A stretch of DNA of 64,000 nt from Woeseiaceae bacterium (GTDB taxonomy: Bacteria > Pseudomonadota > Gammaproteobacteria > Steroidobacterales > Woeseiaceae). Location of the stretch: contig JAHEFF010000003.1 of NCBI GenBank assembly GCA_024640315.1, forward strand, positions 62,001-126,000. Direction: 5' to 3'. This document shows positions 39,928 to 48,823 of this stretch, one piece after another. Within the stretch, counting starts at the first letter, position 1, and every line of letters begins with the position of its first letter. A program made the position numbers and the translations under genes. The notes beneath the pieces were generated by a model. That model was not told where the DNA came from. It worked only from the letters and a program-made list of their open reading frames with translations, and did not search any database.

Positions 39928-40800
39928 GTGACATTATTGAGATTTCGTGTGGCAGCTGCTGCCGCGTGCCTCTTAACAGTCAACGTCTTTGCGCAGGTTC
40001 CGGATCTGTCGGATGTGACTATCGTTACCACGCCACTTGGCGACGGAATGTACATGCTTGAGGCCACCGGTGACGTTGCCGGAAATATCGCGGTGTCTGC
40101 AGGCGAAGACGGGATCCTGATTGTCGACGACCAGTTTGCAGGACTGACGGATCAGATACTCGACGCGCTGCGGGAAGTCTCGAGTGGCCAGTTGCGATAC
40201 ATCATCAACACTCATCATCATGATGATCACAGCGATGGCAATGCCAGCCTGGTTTCGCAAACCGGGGCGACGATCATCGCGCACGACAACGCCCGGCAGA
40301 GGTTATCAAGCAAGCCGGCCGGACACTGGCCAACCATCACGACCTCCGCTGGCCTGTCCATTCATTTCAACGGCCAGAAGATTACAGCGTTTGCCGTACC
40401 TGGCGGGCATACCGACAACGACATCATTGTCTTCTTCGAACCGGCGGGCGTCGTTCATATGGGCGATCTCTTTAACTCGGCCCGGACCAGCTTTCCTCTC
40501 GCCCACCTGGCGGCGGGCGGCAATGCTTTGCGCATCCTGGATAACATCGAGCGGATATTGCCGATGATTCCCTGGGATGCCCAGGTCATTGCCGGTCATG
40601 GCCCGCTGTCCGATCGGGCCGGACTGGTCGACCTTCGCGACATGCTGGCGTTCACGATCGACTTCGTTGAGAGGCGCAAGAAAAGCGGCCGATCACTGGG
40701 TGAAATTCAGGCCGAGGGCTTTCCCGCTGAATATGATGAATGGGCCGGCTACATCACAGCCGATGCATGGACAGAAATGATCTACGCAAGCCTGCCGTAG
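39928..40800 (+). CDS. Metallo-beta-lactamase-fold hydrolase, exported
   Basis: 290 aa from GTG 39928 with AAAGGAAGAG just upstream; longer in-frame starts overlap the preceding gene. A signal peptide ends near VFAQ. The zinc motif HHHDDH in NTHHHDDHSDGN (about residue 92) matches HxHxDH, with further ligands in PGGHTDND (about 157) and MGDLFN (about 176) and a final His in AGHGPLSD (about 225). Subclass B3/glyoxalase II-like exported hydrolases have this layout. The substrate is unknown. Confidence 0.9.
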   Translation: MTLLRFRVAAAAACLLTVNVFAQVPDLSDVTIVTTPLGDGMYMLEATGDVAGNIAVSAGEDGILIVDDQFAGLTDQILDALREVSSGQLRYIINTHHHDDHSDGNASLVSQTGATIIAHDNARQRLSSKPAGHWPTITTSAGLSIHFNGQKITAFAVPGGHTDNDIIVFFEPAGVVHMGDLFNSARTSFPLAHLAAGGNALRILDNIERILPMIPWDAQVIAGHGPLSDRAGLVDLRDMLAFTIDFVERRKKSGRSLGEIQAEGFPAEYDEWAGYITADAWTEMIYASLP

Positions 40801-40827
40801 TCGACCGACCGCGCCGGCCCGCATCCG

Positions 40828-42096
40828 TTAGTCTGCGCCTAATTCATCCAGCGCCTGATAGGTCGCAATCTTCATGTTGAATCGTGTTTCGTCACTCCAG
40901 GGCGAACCCAGGAATTGGGTCATCAGGATGGCGACCAGGTCCTCCTCAGGGTCGATCCAGAACTTCGTGTTAGCCGCACCACCCCAGGAGTAGGCGCCTT
41001 TTGAGGATATGACGCCGGTCAGGCCCGGGTTCGTAATCACGCCGAAGCCGAGGCCGAATGACTGTCCGGCATAAAGGTGCGATCCGGGGTACTCACCCAC
41101 GCCTTCATTCCTGACTTCATCCGTCAGGTGATTGAGGGTCATGAATTGCACTGTCTTCGGGCCGAGAATCCGCGTGCCGTTGTAAGAGCCGCCGTTACGC
41201 AGCATCTCGCAGAAGATCATGTAGTCCATCGCGGTGGAAATCAGGCCGCCACCACCGGAAAAAAGCGTTACGCCGGTTGGTGGCCGGCTGTAATCCGCAG
41301 GCAAAACCGCCATGCGGTTTTCGTCCACGTTCCAGTAATGATTGCTCGCCAACCGATGCATCTTGTCTTTCGGCACACTAAAAAATGTGTCATTCATACC
41401 GAGCGGCGTGAATATTCTCTTCTCGAAATACTCTTCGAGAGTCATGCCGCTGAGTCGCTCGACCAATGCGCCCAGCACGTCCGTCGCCACACTGTAGTGA
41501 TACCGCGTCCCCGGCTCGAAGCGCAGCGGCAGAGCCGAGAGTTTGTCGATATATTCGTCCAGATCCTTGCTGTCGGACAGGCCGGACTCCTGGTAAGCAG
41601 TTTCGACTGCGTGATCACCCTCGAAGCCGTATGTCAGACCTGCGCTGTGGGACATCAGCTGTTCGATCGTCATCGGAGACTTCGGCGCGACCAGCTCACC
41701 GTTGCGCATGATCTTCTGGTTTTCAAATTCGGGAAGGTATTTCGACACCGCATCGCCGAGCTGAAACCTGCCCTCCTCGTAGAGCATCATTGCCGCGACG
41801 GTTGTGATCGGTTTCGTCATCGAGTAGATCCGGAACAAGGCGTCCGTATCCATCGGCTTGTCGTTGTCGAGGCCATAACTTCCGGCCGCTTCCAAATGCA
41901 CGATCTTGCCGTGCCGCGCGACCATCGTGACGACGCCTGCCATTTTGCCCGCATCGATGTCGCGTCGCACAAACTCGGTGATCTTCCCAAGCCGCTCACT
42001 GGAAACCCCTACGTCTTCCGGATCGACCATCTGAAGTTCTGCCGCGCTGAGCGGCAACATTGCGAGGGAGAGCAGAACGACGCATATCGATTTCAT
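40828..42096 (-). CDS. Serine hydrolase, beta-lactamase/EstB family, exported
   Basis: 422 aa from ATG 42096, chosen because it opens a normal signal peptide (MKSICVVLLSLAMLPLSAA). The SxxK motif SMTK is near residue 93, the second motif YHYSVATDVLG near 200, and the C-terminal YSWGGAANTKFWIDP near 380. Class C-like esterases and carboxypeptidases share these. It lies 134 bases downstream of an FAD oxidoreductase on the same strand. The substrate is unknown; it resembles the C-terminal half of the 11095-12885 gene product in type. Confidence 0.9.
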   Translation of the reverse strand: MKSICVVLLSLAMLPLSAAELQMVDPEDVGVSSERLGKITEFVRRDIDAGKMAGVVTMVARHGKIVHLEAAGSYGLDNDKPMDTDALFRIYSMTKPITTVAAMMLYEEGRFQLGDAVSKYLPEFENQKIMRNGELVAPKSPMTIEQLMSHSAGLTYGFEGDHAVETAYQESGLSDSKDLDEYIDKLSALPLRFEPGTRYHYSVATDVLGALVERLSGMTLEEYFEKRIFTPLGMNDTFFSVPKDKMHRLASNHYWNVDENRMAVLPADYSRPPTGVTLFSGGGGLISTAMDYMIFCEMLRNGGSYNGTRILGPKTVQFMTLNHLTDEVRNEGVGEYPGSHLYAGQSFGLGFGVITNPGLTGVISSKGAYSWGGAANTKFWIDPEEDLVAILMTQFLGSPWSDETRFNMKIATYQALDELGAD

Positions 42097-42230
42097 GGGA
42101 CTACAACCTGAATAACATCCTGGACGAGAGCGACACAATGTTGTCGATCTCCACACTGAAGTCAATGATCCGCGATGCAGCGTCCACTCCCTGCCCGAAG
42201 AAGCGCCTGGACGGCGGGGCTACCCGCGTA

Positions 42231-43592
42231 TCAGCGCAGGCGCACACCCTGGCGGGCGAGCTCAGCCTGAACCAGTTTGATGTCGAGCTCGTCAAATGCC
42301 TGCTCGTGCCTGACCGACATCGCCGCGGCCACGCCTGCCCCCTGCCCGGTAACGGTGCAGCACACCATGTTACGAGTCGCTGCGTGACTGTCCTTGTCGC
42401 CGCCGGTAATTCGTCCTGCACAGATGAGGTTGCGCACGCCTTTCGGCAGCAAAGTGCGGTACGGCACGTGAAAATATCGGCCGGTGGTCGGCAGGATCAG
42501 GATTCCGTAGCCGTCAATGAATTCAGGAAAGATGCCGATACTGTCCTCGAAACGCGCCTGCTCTCGCACGTCATGGGACGTCATGTTGTAGACGGCGTCG
42601 ATCTTTCGCGTATCGCGAATACCAATCGTCATGCCGAAATTCCGCAGCTTCGCCTTTTCGCAGCCAGGGTTGAAGCGGCGCATGGCGTCGACCGCCATCA
42701 TTGCCTGCTTGCGCCCTTCCATCTCACCGCGGGTCAGGTCATCGGGGTCGGTGCCGTCATAGCCCAGCAGGTGCACGAGGTTCAGGTAGGTCAGGTCACC
42801 GGTGTCGTAGATAGCTCCCCAGGTTCCGGCGATGGTGTCGAGGTTTTCCGGGATGACGCCAGCCTTGCGCGCTTCTTCGAAGGGCTTTTTCAGGAAAGGC
42901 GAGAACATTTCATCCTCCTTACCTGTGGTTTCGACAGTCCACTGGCCGTAAGCCCAGTCGCTGTATGTATGTGGATTCGCCTTCACATGCTCAATGAATC
43001 GCTTCTTGTCCACCCCGGACATCGAAAACATCACTGATGCACCAATCATCTCCTCTTTAGGGTTCTTCACTGTGACCGCGCCAGCCCTGTGTGCCACGTC
43101 GGCATCCCCGGTTGCATCAATCACCCGTTTCGCAAGAATGGCCTCTCTCCCGGCCTTGCTCTCGACGATCGCGCCGGTGATGACATCGCCTTCCAGCACC
43201 GGCGCAACAAACAGGCGATGCAACATCGGGGTGATGCCTGCTTCCTCAACCAGCACGTCGGCAACGCACTTGAAAGCCTCGCCATCCAGCGCATGACTGT
43301 CGGACTGTGGCTCCTTGACGGCAGCACCCATTGCTTTGGCGCGCTCCTCAAACTCTATGCCGACGCCCTCTGTGTCCACCGTGTGCTCGTGCCGGTACCA
43401 GGCGAACCCCTCGACACCGACCGCGGTGATGTTGCCGCCGAAGCAGCCGAAACGCTCCAGTAGCGTGACCGATACGCCTGCGCGAGCTGCGCCGATTGCT
43501 GCGGCCAGGCCTCCCGGACCGGACCCGACGACCAGCACATCAGTTTCGTGAATGACGTCGACCTCGCGGGCCGCCTCGCTAATCTTCAACAA
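42231..43592 (-). CDS. FAD-dependent oxidoreductase (FAD_oxidored family)
   Basis: 453 aa. No ATG lies before the FAD fold; TTG 43592 or the adjacent TTG at 43595 follows a strong Shine-Dalgarno (GGGAGG, 5-8 bases away). The dinucleotide motif VVGSGPGGLAAAIGAARAG is at about residue 21, CFGGN about 50, and a second strand motif VIDATGDADVAH about 160. The C-terminal ICAGRITGGDKDSHAATRN is typical of the FAD_oxidored group that also contains thiazole-synthase-like and heterodisulfide-reductase-A-like flavoproteins. The substrate is not known. It follows a PHP metallohydrolase gene by 27 bases. Confidence 0.85.
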   Translation of the reverse strand: MLKISEAAREVDVIHETDVLVVGSGPGGLAAAIGAARAGVSVTLLERFGCFGGNITAVGVEGFAWYRHEHTVDTEGVGIEFEERAKAMGAAVKEPQSDSHALDGEAFKCVADVLVEEAGITPMLHRLFVAPVLEGDVITGAIVESKAGREAILAKRVIDATGDADVAHRAGAVTVKNPKEEMIGASVMFSMSGVDKKRFIEHVKANPHTYSDWAYGQWTVETTGKEDEMFSPFLKKPFEEARKAGVIPENLDTIAGTWGAIYDTGDLTYLNLVHLLGYDGTDPDDLTRGEMEGRKQAMMAVDAMRRFNPGCEKAKLRNFGMTIGIRDTRKIDAVYNMTSHDVREQARFEDSIGIFPEFIDGYGILILPTTGRYFHVPYRTLLPKGVRNLICAGRITGGDKDSHAATRNMVCCTVTGQGAGVAAAMSVRHEQAFDELDIKLVQAELARQGVRLR

Positions 43593-43619
43593 CGTTGCCT
43601 CCCACTACCAGCAATCTCA

Positions 43620-45905
43620 TCAATTCGTCATATTGACCCAGACGGGATTCGTATATGCCGCTTTACCGGCAGTATCGACGACCACGAGGCTGTACCAACT
43701 GTCAGCGTCGGGGCGCACAGTAAAGATTAGCGGCGTCAATGCAGTCTCCCCGTCAAAGTTTATCGTCTCCACAGGATTGCCACCCTGGACCAGCGTAACT
43801 TGTGCGAGGCCGCGGACGGACTGAAGGGAAAACCCGAGCGCTAAAGGCTCGCCGGCGGCGTGACTTATCTCTTCCCCGAACATCGTCTCCGGAAAGATGA
43901 GCGGACCGGCCGATGCATACGAGTGACCGTTTCGCAGCGCTTCGACAAATTTCCCGATCGTCAACTCACCATCCACGTGTACATACATGCGAACGGCGCC
44001 GGACACCTCCTGCCAGACATCGTGCGCATCGGATCCCGCAGAAAAGTATCTTCGTTTGCCTTCGTTCCAGAGATTCCAGACAGCCGTGACGGTTTGTTCG
44101 TTCGAATACGTCGCGCTTATCTCGACAAGATCGAACTCGTCGCTGAAACCGCCGGGAACCGCTTCATTCTCTCTCGCCCGAAAATAGCCGTAGTCAATGT
44201 ATGGGTGATTGACCTGCACGACGTCCGCGCCCAGGCGCCGGGCCTCGGCGAAGATCTCCTGGACCGTGGCCTTGCCGACCTCGATTGATATCGTCTCGTT
44301 GGCCTCGATCGGGTAAGCGTTGAAATGTGCCCAGGACGGGGAGAGCTCAGTCGCGGGAATAAACGGGATACCGCGCTCCGCGGCAAGCTGACTCATTTTT
44401 TGGTTATTGATCATTGAGTCGTGATCGCTCAGGAATGCAATGTCGACGCCCGCCGCAAGTTCGGAGCTCAGCACAAAATGCGGCGCCGTATAACCGTCGA
44501 GCACGTCGGAGTGATGATGAAGGTCGGCGCCATACCAGCCACGGGCCCTGGGCTCGGCGACAACGTCGATGACCGCCGTTACTTCACGAGATTCAGCCGA
44601 TGCAACCTCGATGTCGAGGAAGACGGGCGCGGCCGTGAACCCTTCTGCCCTCGATACGCGGAACCTGTAATTGCCAGGCGCAATGGTCAGCGAGACCTCG
44701 CCGATTGCCTTGAGCTCGGTGAAATGGGTGGCTTTGCCGAAATAGCCTATGAGTGGGGCGTCGCCTTCCTCGATCACGATTCGTGCGTCGAGCGGAGCGC
44801 CGCTTTCCTCGTCGACAACCTTGATCGTCAATTCGCCCGGGGGCCTCAGGTCGCTGAAATCCCTGGATTCCGCCTGGCCCGCGGTCAGCTCGATCGTTGC
44901 CGCGCTGCTGCGCGCATAGCCCTTTGCCGTGGCATACAGTCGGTACGCACCGACCGGCAGCTGAAACGAATAGTTGCCGTCCTCGCCGAATACCCAGGCA
45001 TACGGATAACTGCCGGTCCCGGTTATTTTCTCAGCGACGACCACGGCGTCGGTGACAGGACTGCCATCGGACTCGGTCAGCGTCCCGGACACGCGACCCG
45101 ACGGCAGCCCTTCGAGTTCGATCGCGGACGCAACAAGGGGGGCGAGTTCACCGCGATCGTCAATTTGCAGCCATGCTTCGAAGCGACGCGTCTCACCTGC
45201 TCCGAGACTGTGCAGGAGATAGCGGTCGCGGGCGTCGTCGTTGATTCTGTCGTCGAACCCGGCATGCAAACCGAACGCCCAGTCTTCATCATAAAAAGCA
45301 GACCAGCCGGCAAGTGCGCCCGTCGTCGGTCCTTCGCTCAGGCCCCGAGCACCCGGTATGCCGAAAATGAAACCGCCATCGGGCCACAGCACATAACCGG
45401 ACGACAGGTCAGATAGCGGTTCATCACCATCATTCATCATTTCGGTGAGCATGTGGAGTTTGTTATCGCCGGCCCGAATCGTAAACGTGGTGACGAGCCG
45501 GACCGAACCCCAGTCCCGTTCAGTCCTGACAATCACCTCATCGGCCGCCTGGCTTTCCAGCGTGACATTCTGGTAACTGGTCGGCCAGTCGGACCAGTCG
45601 TTCGGCATGAAATCCACCAGCGATGCCCGGTCGGCAGATAACTCACCATCCCGGACCACCGCGACATCGACGATGCCACCTCGAGCAACACCCCACGGCG
45701 GTGCCGTCTCGACCGCGAACGCAACCGCAAACCGGTTATTCCTGACGGTAATGTCTGTCGCGCCAAGCGCATCACCAGCCGGGATGCTCGTCGGTCCTAT
45801 GTCAACCGTGACCTGCGGCGTCTCACGCGTACACGCTGGCGCTGCCAGTACGACCAGCAGCGCGACTAATGCAGAGATGGGTTTACAGATATTGGTGGCA
45901 TGCAT
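43620..45905 (-). CDS. CehA/McbA-type PHP-domain metallohydrolase lipoprotein
   Basis: 761 aa, exported: lipobox LAAPAC near residues 20-25. Residues about 30-290 form a beta-sandwich-like region, about 295-480 carry two carboxypeptidase-regulatory-like (CNA-B type) repeats, and about 490-720 are a PHP domain. PHP metal motifs: DLHHHSD (about residue 492), SDHDS (about 522), VNHPYID (about 595) and GSDAHD (about 655). CehA-type enzymes hydrolyse carbamates or phosphoesters outside the cell. The gene is first on its strand, next to a 358-base gap. Confidence 0.85.
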   Translation of the reverse strand: MHATNICKPISALVALLVVLAAPACTRETPQVTVDIGPTSIPAGDALGATDITVRNNRFAVAFAVETAPPWGVARGGIVDVAVVRDGELSADRASLVDFMPNDWSDWPTSYQNVTLESQAADEVIVRTERDWGSVRLVTTFTIRAGDNKLHMLTEMMNDGDEPLSDLSSGYVLWPDGGFIFGIPGARGLSEGPTTGALAGWSAFYDEDWAFGLHAGFDDRINDDARDRYLLHSLGAGETRRFEAWLQIDDRGELAPLVASAIELEGLPSGRVSGTLTESDGSPVTDAVVVAEKITGTGSYPYAWVFGEDGNYSFQLPVGAYRLYATAKGYARSSAATIELTAGQAESRDFSDLRPPGELTIKVVDEESGAPLDARIVIEEGDAPLIGYFGKATHFTELKAIGEVSLTIAPGNYRFRVSRAEGFTAAPVFLDIEVASAESREVTAVIDVVAEPRARGWYGADLHHHSDVLDGYTAPHFVLSSELAAGVDIAFLSDHDSMINNQKMSQLAAERGIPFIPATELSPSWAHFNAYPIEANETISIEVGKATVQEIFAEARRLGADVVQVNHPYIDYGYFRARENEAVPGGFSDEFDLVEISATYSNEQTVTAVWNLWNEGKRRYFSAGSDAHDVWQEVSGAVRMYVHVDGELTIGKFVEALRNGHSYASAGPLIFPETMFGEEISHAAGEPLALGFSLQSVRGLAQVTLVQGGNPVETINFDGETALTPLIFTVRPDADSWYSLVVVDTAGKAAYTNPVWVNMTN

Positions 45906-46263
45906 GGAGTGAATTGTCCGGGTAAAGCATCAATGCCGCCAGTCATAATAACCGACACCAGCATGTGTGGCGAAATAACGACAAACCTGAGGCTCCGGGT
46001 CCATCAAGCGAAATGAACAATCAGTTCGCCTGCAAGTCCATGGTTTATTGTTTGTGGAAAAATGCGGTAAGCTCGGCACTTGCCGGAGAAAATTTTGTTG
46101 CGCCGGCGCGAAAATTTGTAATCCCGGAGTCACAAGAACAATACAAAATACAGCGAATCAGAATTCGAATTGGTGCCTTCAACAATCGATAAGCTCGACA
46201 CAGCAGCACCGTTCTCCTTAGTAGTACTAAAAACCAGCCAGTACAGAAGATGAGGAAGCCAAG
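45906..46263. promoter_or_regulatory. 358-base divergent intergenic region with an AT-armed dyad
   Basis: No convincing gene is present. The region lies between the CehA-like gene (minus) and the TonB receptor (plus), so it should hold both promoters. At 46090-46117 a near-perfect dyad has AAATTTT and AAAATTT arms around a GCGCC/GGCGC centre, with a two-base asymmetry; it is a candidate operator. A short AATTCGAATT palindrome lies at 46162-46171. GAGGAAG just before ATG 46264 is a good ribosome binding site. Confidence 0.5.
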
Positions 46264-48711
46264 ATGAAGATCAAAAAAGCGTCACAGCCGTCCGGGCCGC
46301 AGTCCAGGCCTTTACGCAAACCGCTTGCTGCGGCAATAGCAGCCGCTTGCGGGGTCAGCAGCATTGCCCTGGTTGTTCCGCAGGCACTCGCCCAGGATCA
46401 ACTGGAAGAAATCGTCGTAACGGCGACCAGGCGTGCAGAAGGCGTGCAGGACATCCCGATGGCCATCACGGTGCTCGGGGAAACGCAGCTTGAAAACCTG
46501 AACATCACGGACATGGAAGACTACATCCAGGTGCTGTCCAACGTCAGTTACGTCTCACTCGGCCCGGGCAGTGGCAATGTATACATTCGGGGCATTTCAA
46601 GTGGTGGCGAAAGCGGCATCGGCGCAAACCCGAGTGTCGCGGTCTACCTGGACGAACAGCCGGTCACTTCCGTTGGGGCCTTTCTAAACCCGCATATTTA
46701 TGACGTCGCCCGTATCGAATTACTGGCCGGCCCCCAGGGAACGACCTTCGGCGCCAATGCACAATCAGGCGCCATGCGCATCATCACCAATCAGCCTGAT
46801 CTGTCCGGTTTCTCAGGGGGCTTCAGCATTGACGGCAACCAGCCCAAGAGCGGTGATATCGGTTACCTCGCGGAAGGTTTCGTCAACATGCCCATCGGCG
46901 AACGGGCAGCGGTACGGGTCGCCGGTTTCTACAAACGCGATGCCGGCTACATCGACAATGTCGCCGGAACATATACCTTTAGCAACGCCAATATTCGGGC
47001 AGGGCTGACGGATCCGGCGCTGATCGCGATCGCTCAGGACATCACCATCGACAACAATTCGATTGCCAGAGAGAACTTCAATGAGGCGACCACGTTTGGT
47101 GCCCGTGCCGCTTTGAAAATTGACCTCAATGACAACTGGACAGCCACCGCGGGTGTCATGTTCCAGGACCTGGAATCAGAAGGCGTGTGGGATCACGATC
47201 CGACAGTGGGTGACCTGCAGGTACAGCGCTGGATGCCGGATACTAACGACGATAGCTGGACCCAATTGGCGCTCACGGTCGAGGGACAGGTTTTTGGTGG
47301 AACGCTGACGGCCACCGCGGCAGATCTCGACAGGGACACTTCAACAGCTTCCGACTACTCCCTGTATACCGACTATTACGTTTCCTACGGTTTCGTACAG
47401 CCTTACTATTCCTGCTACGTGTCGTATTTCGGCGCATGCGAGGATCCGCGGGAGAATCTGACCAGCGTCGGTACCTACAGCCGGCAAAACTTCGAGCTGC
47501 GCTATGCCTCAAACCAGGAGAGTCGTTTTCGCTGGATGTTAGGCGCGTTCTACTCTGACTCCGATGACACCAGTGACAACGACTGGCATGTTCTCGGCCT
47601 GGCTAACATTCCCGGATCGTTTGTCGAAGGACCGGACATTTACTGGACGACAAACTTCAACAGAACCTACGAGGAAACCGCGTTCTTTGGCGAAGCCAGT
47701 TTTGATATCACCGAAAAGCTGACCGCAACCGTGAGCGCGCGTACTTTCGACTACGAAGCCAAGCTCGACGGGTTTTCCGGCACGGTCTTCTGGCCCTGCG
47801 GCGGTTGGGGCCCCGGGCATCCGGATAACAACTATGGCGAGGACTGTGCTGACGACAAGCGCGTCACCAAAGGCAACGACCAGGTGTATCGCGTCAGTGT
47901 CGAATACCAGTTCACGGACGACTTTATGCTGTATGGGACCTGGGGTGAGGGCTATCGTCCCGGCGGGCTGAACCGCTTCTGCGCCACCCGTATACCGGAC
48001 GGCCTGGGCGGCCAGGGCGAAAATCTCGCAAGCTGCGATTTCCGCTCCGACTTCCTGACGTCCACGGAATTCGGCATCAAGTCCACGCTCCTGGACGGTC
48101 GTATGCGCCTCAACGCCGCGGTGTTCTGGCAGGATTGGGAAGACTTCCAGTTCTCGCGCCTCGACACATCGATCTCGCCAATCACATTGACGTATAACGT
48201 CGGTGATGCCGAGAGTAACGGCTTCGAGGCAGATTTCCAGGTGCTCCTGACGGATAACTGGGATCTGACGGGTGCGGTTTCGCTCCTCAGCTCCGAACTG
48301 ACGTCCGATTACTGGCGCAGTCCGCCAGACCCGGCCGACCCGAATCCCGCGCCACCGGACGCCCCCGCCGGCACCAAACTGCCGAGGGTGCCGGAGACCA
48401 AGTGGAACCTGGGCACGCGCTACCATTGGAATAATAATGTTTACGTGCAGGGCACTTATGCCTACACCGGGGATTCCTTCAATACGCTCTTTGACGGCGG
48501 CACGATTCCAACCCAGCGCCAGACCCAGGATGCGTACGGGGTGTTGCATGCCAGCGTCGGAATGGACCGCGAAGACTGGTCGGCGGAGCTCTACGTCCGC
48601 AACCTGACGGACGAGCGCGGAGACGTCTGGATCAACGCAGTGAACTGGGACGCCCGTGTCATGATCAACCGGCCGCGAACGGTGGGTGTGAATTACCGCC
48701 GCCGCTTCTGA
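46264..48711 (+). CDS. TonB-dependent outer-membrane receptor
   Basis: 815 aa. A long signal peptide (basic start, hydrophobic AAAIAAACGVSSIALVV, cleavage after ALAQ) is followed by the TonB box region EEIVVTATRR (about residue 45). The plug domain follows, with VYIRGISSGG about 105 and GPQGTTFGANAQSGAM about 160, then a beta-barrel with aromatic strands, ending in the C-terminal NRPRTVGVNYRRRF. The closing Phe fits outer-membrane insertion. It imports a bulky ligand with TonB energy; the ligand is not known. GAGGAAG precedes the ATG. It has its own terminator and so is probably monocistronic. Confidence 0.95.
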   Translation: MKIKKASQPSGPQSRPLRKPLAAAIAAACGVSSIALVVPQALAQDQLEEIVVTATRRAEGVQDIPMAITVLGETQLENLNITDMEDYIQVLSNVSYVSLGPGSGNVYIRGISSGGESGIGANPSVAVYLDEQPVTSVGAFLNPHIYDVARIELLAGPQGTTFGANAQSGAMRIITNQPDLSGFSGGFSIDGNQPKSGDIGYLAEGFVNMPIGERAAVRVAGFYKRDAGYIDNVAGTYTFSNANIRAGLTDPALIAIAQDITIDNNSIARENFNEATTFGARAALKIDLNDNWTATAGVMFQDLESEGVWDHDPTVGDLQVQRWMPDTNDDSWTQLALTVEGQVFGGTLTATAADLDRDTSTASDYSLYTDYYVSYGFVQPYYSCYVSYFGACEDPRENLTSVGTYSRQNFELRYASNQESRFRWMLGAFYSDSDDTSDNDWHVLGLANIPGSFVEGPDIYWTTNFNRTYEETAFFGEASFDITEKLTATVSARTFDYEAKLDGFSGTVFWPCGGWGPGHPDNNYGEDCADDKRVTKGNDQVYRVSVEYQFTDDFMLYGTWGEGYRPGGLNRFCATRIPDGLGGQGENLASCDFRSDFLTSTEFGIKSTLLDGRMRLNAAVFWQDWEDFQFSRLDTSISPITLTYNVGDAESNGFEADFQVLLTDNWDLTGAVSLLSSELTSDYWRSPPDPADPNPAPPDAPAGTKLPRVPETKWNLGTRYHWNNNVYVQGTYAYTGDSFNTLFDGGTIPTQRQTQDAYGVLHASVGMDREDWSAELYVRNLTDERGDVWINAVNWDARVMINRPRTVGVNYRRRF

Positions 48712-48733
48712 GCAGGTCTTAAAGGCTCAAGCG

Positions 48734-48764
48734 AAAGGCGCCCTGTCGGGCGCCTTTTGTTTTT
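48734..48764 (+). terminator. Rho-independent terminator after the TonB receptor
   Basis: A perfect 10-bp stem, AAAGGCGCCC and GGGCGCCTTT (48734-48743 and 48748-48757), with loop TGTC, is followed by TGTTTTT. It lies 23 bases after the TonB-receptor stop. Confidence 0.93.
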
Positions 48765-48823
48765 GCCTGACTGTGGATCAGCGATCACATCGATGCGAAG
48801 ATTCAGGCAGGAACGGAGACAAC

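Noticed and set aside
41077..42111. 344-aa plus-strand open frame
   Set aside because: Antisense to the exported serine hydrolase at 40828-42096, which has SxxK and signal peptide.
46162..46171. AATTCGAATT palindrome
   Set aside because: Only ten bases and likely by chance; no second copy seen nearby.
45965..46192. 75-aa open frame in the gap before the TonB receptor
   Set aside because: No ribosome binding site, no protein similarity, and it covers the candidate operator dyad.
47539..48549. 336-aa minus-strand open frame
   Set aside because: Antisense to the TonB receptor barrel; no domain recognised.
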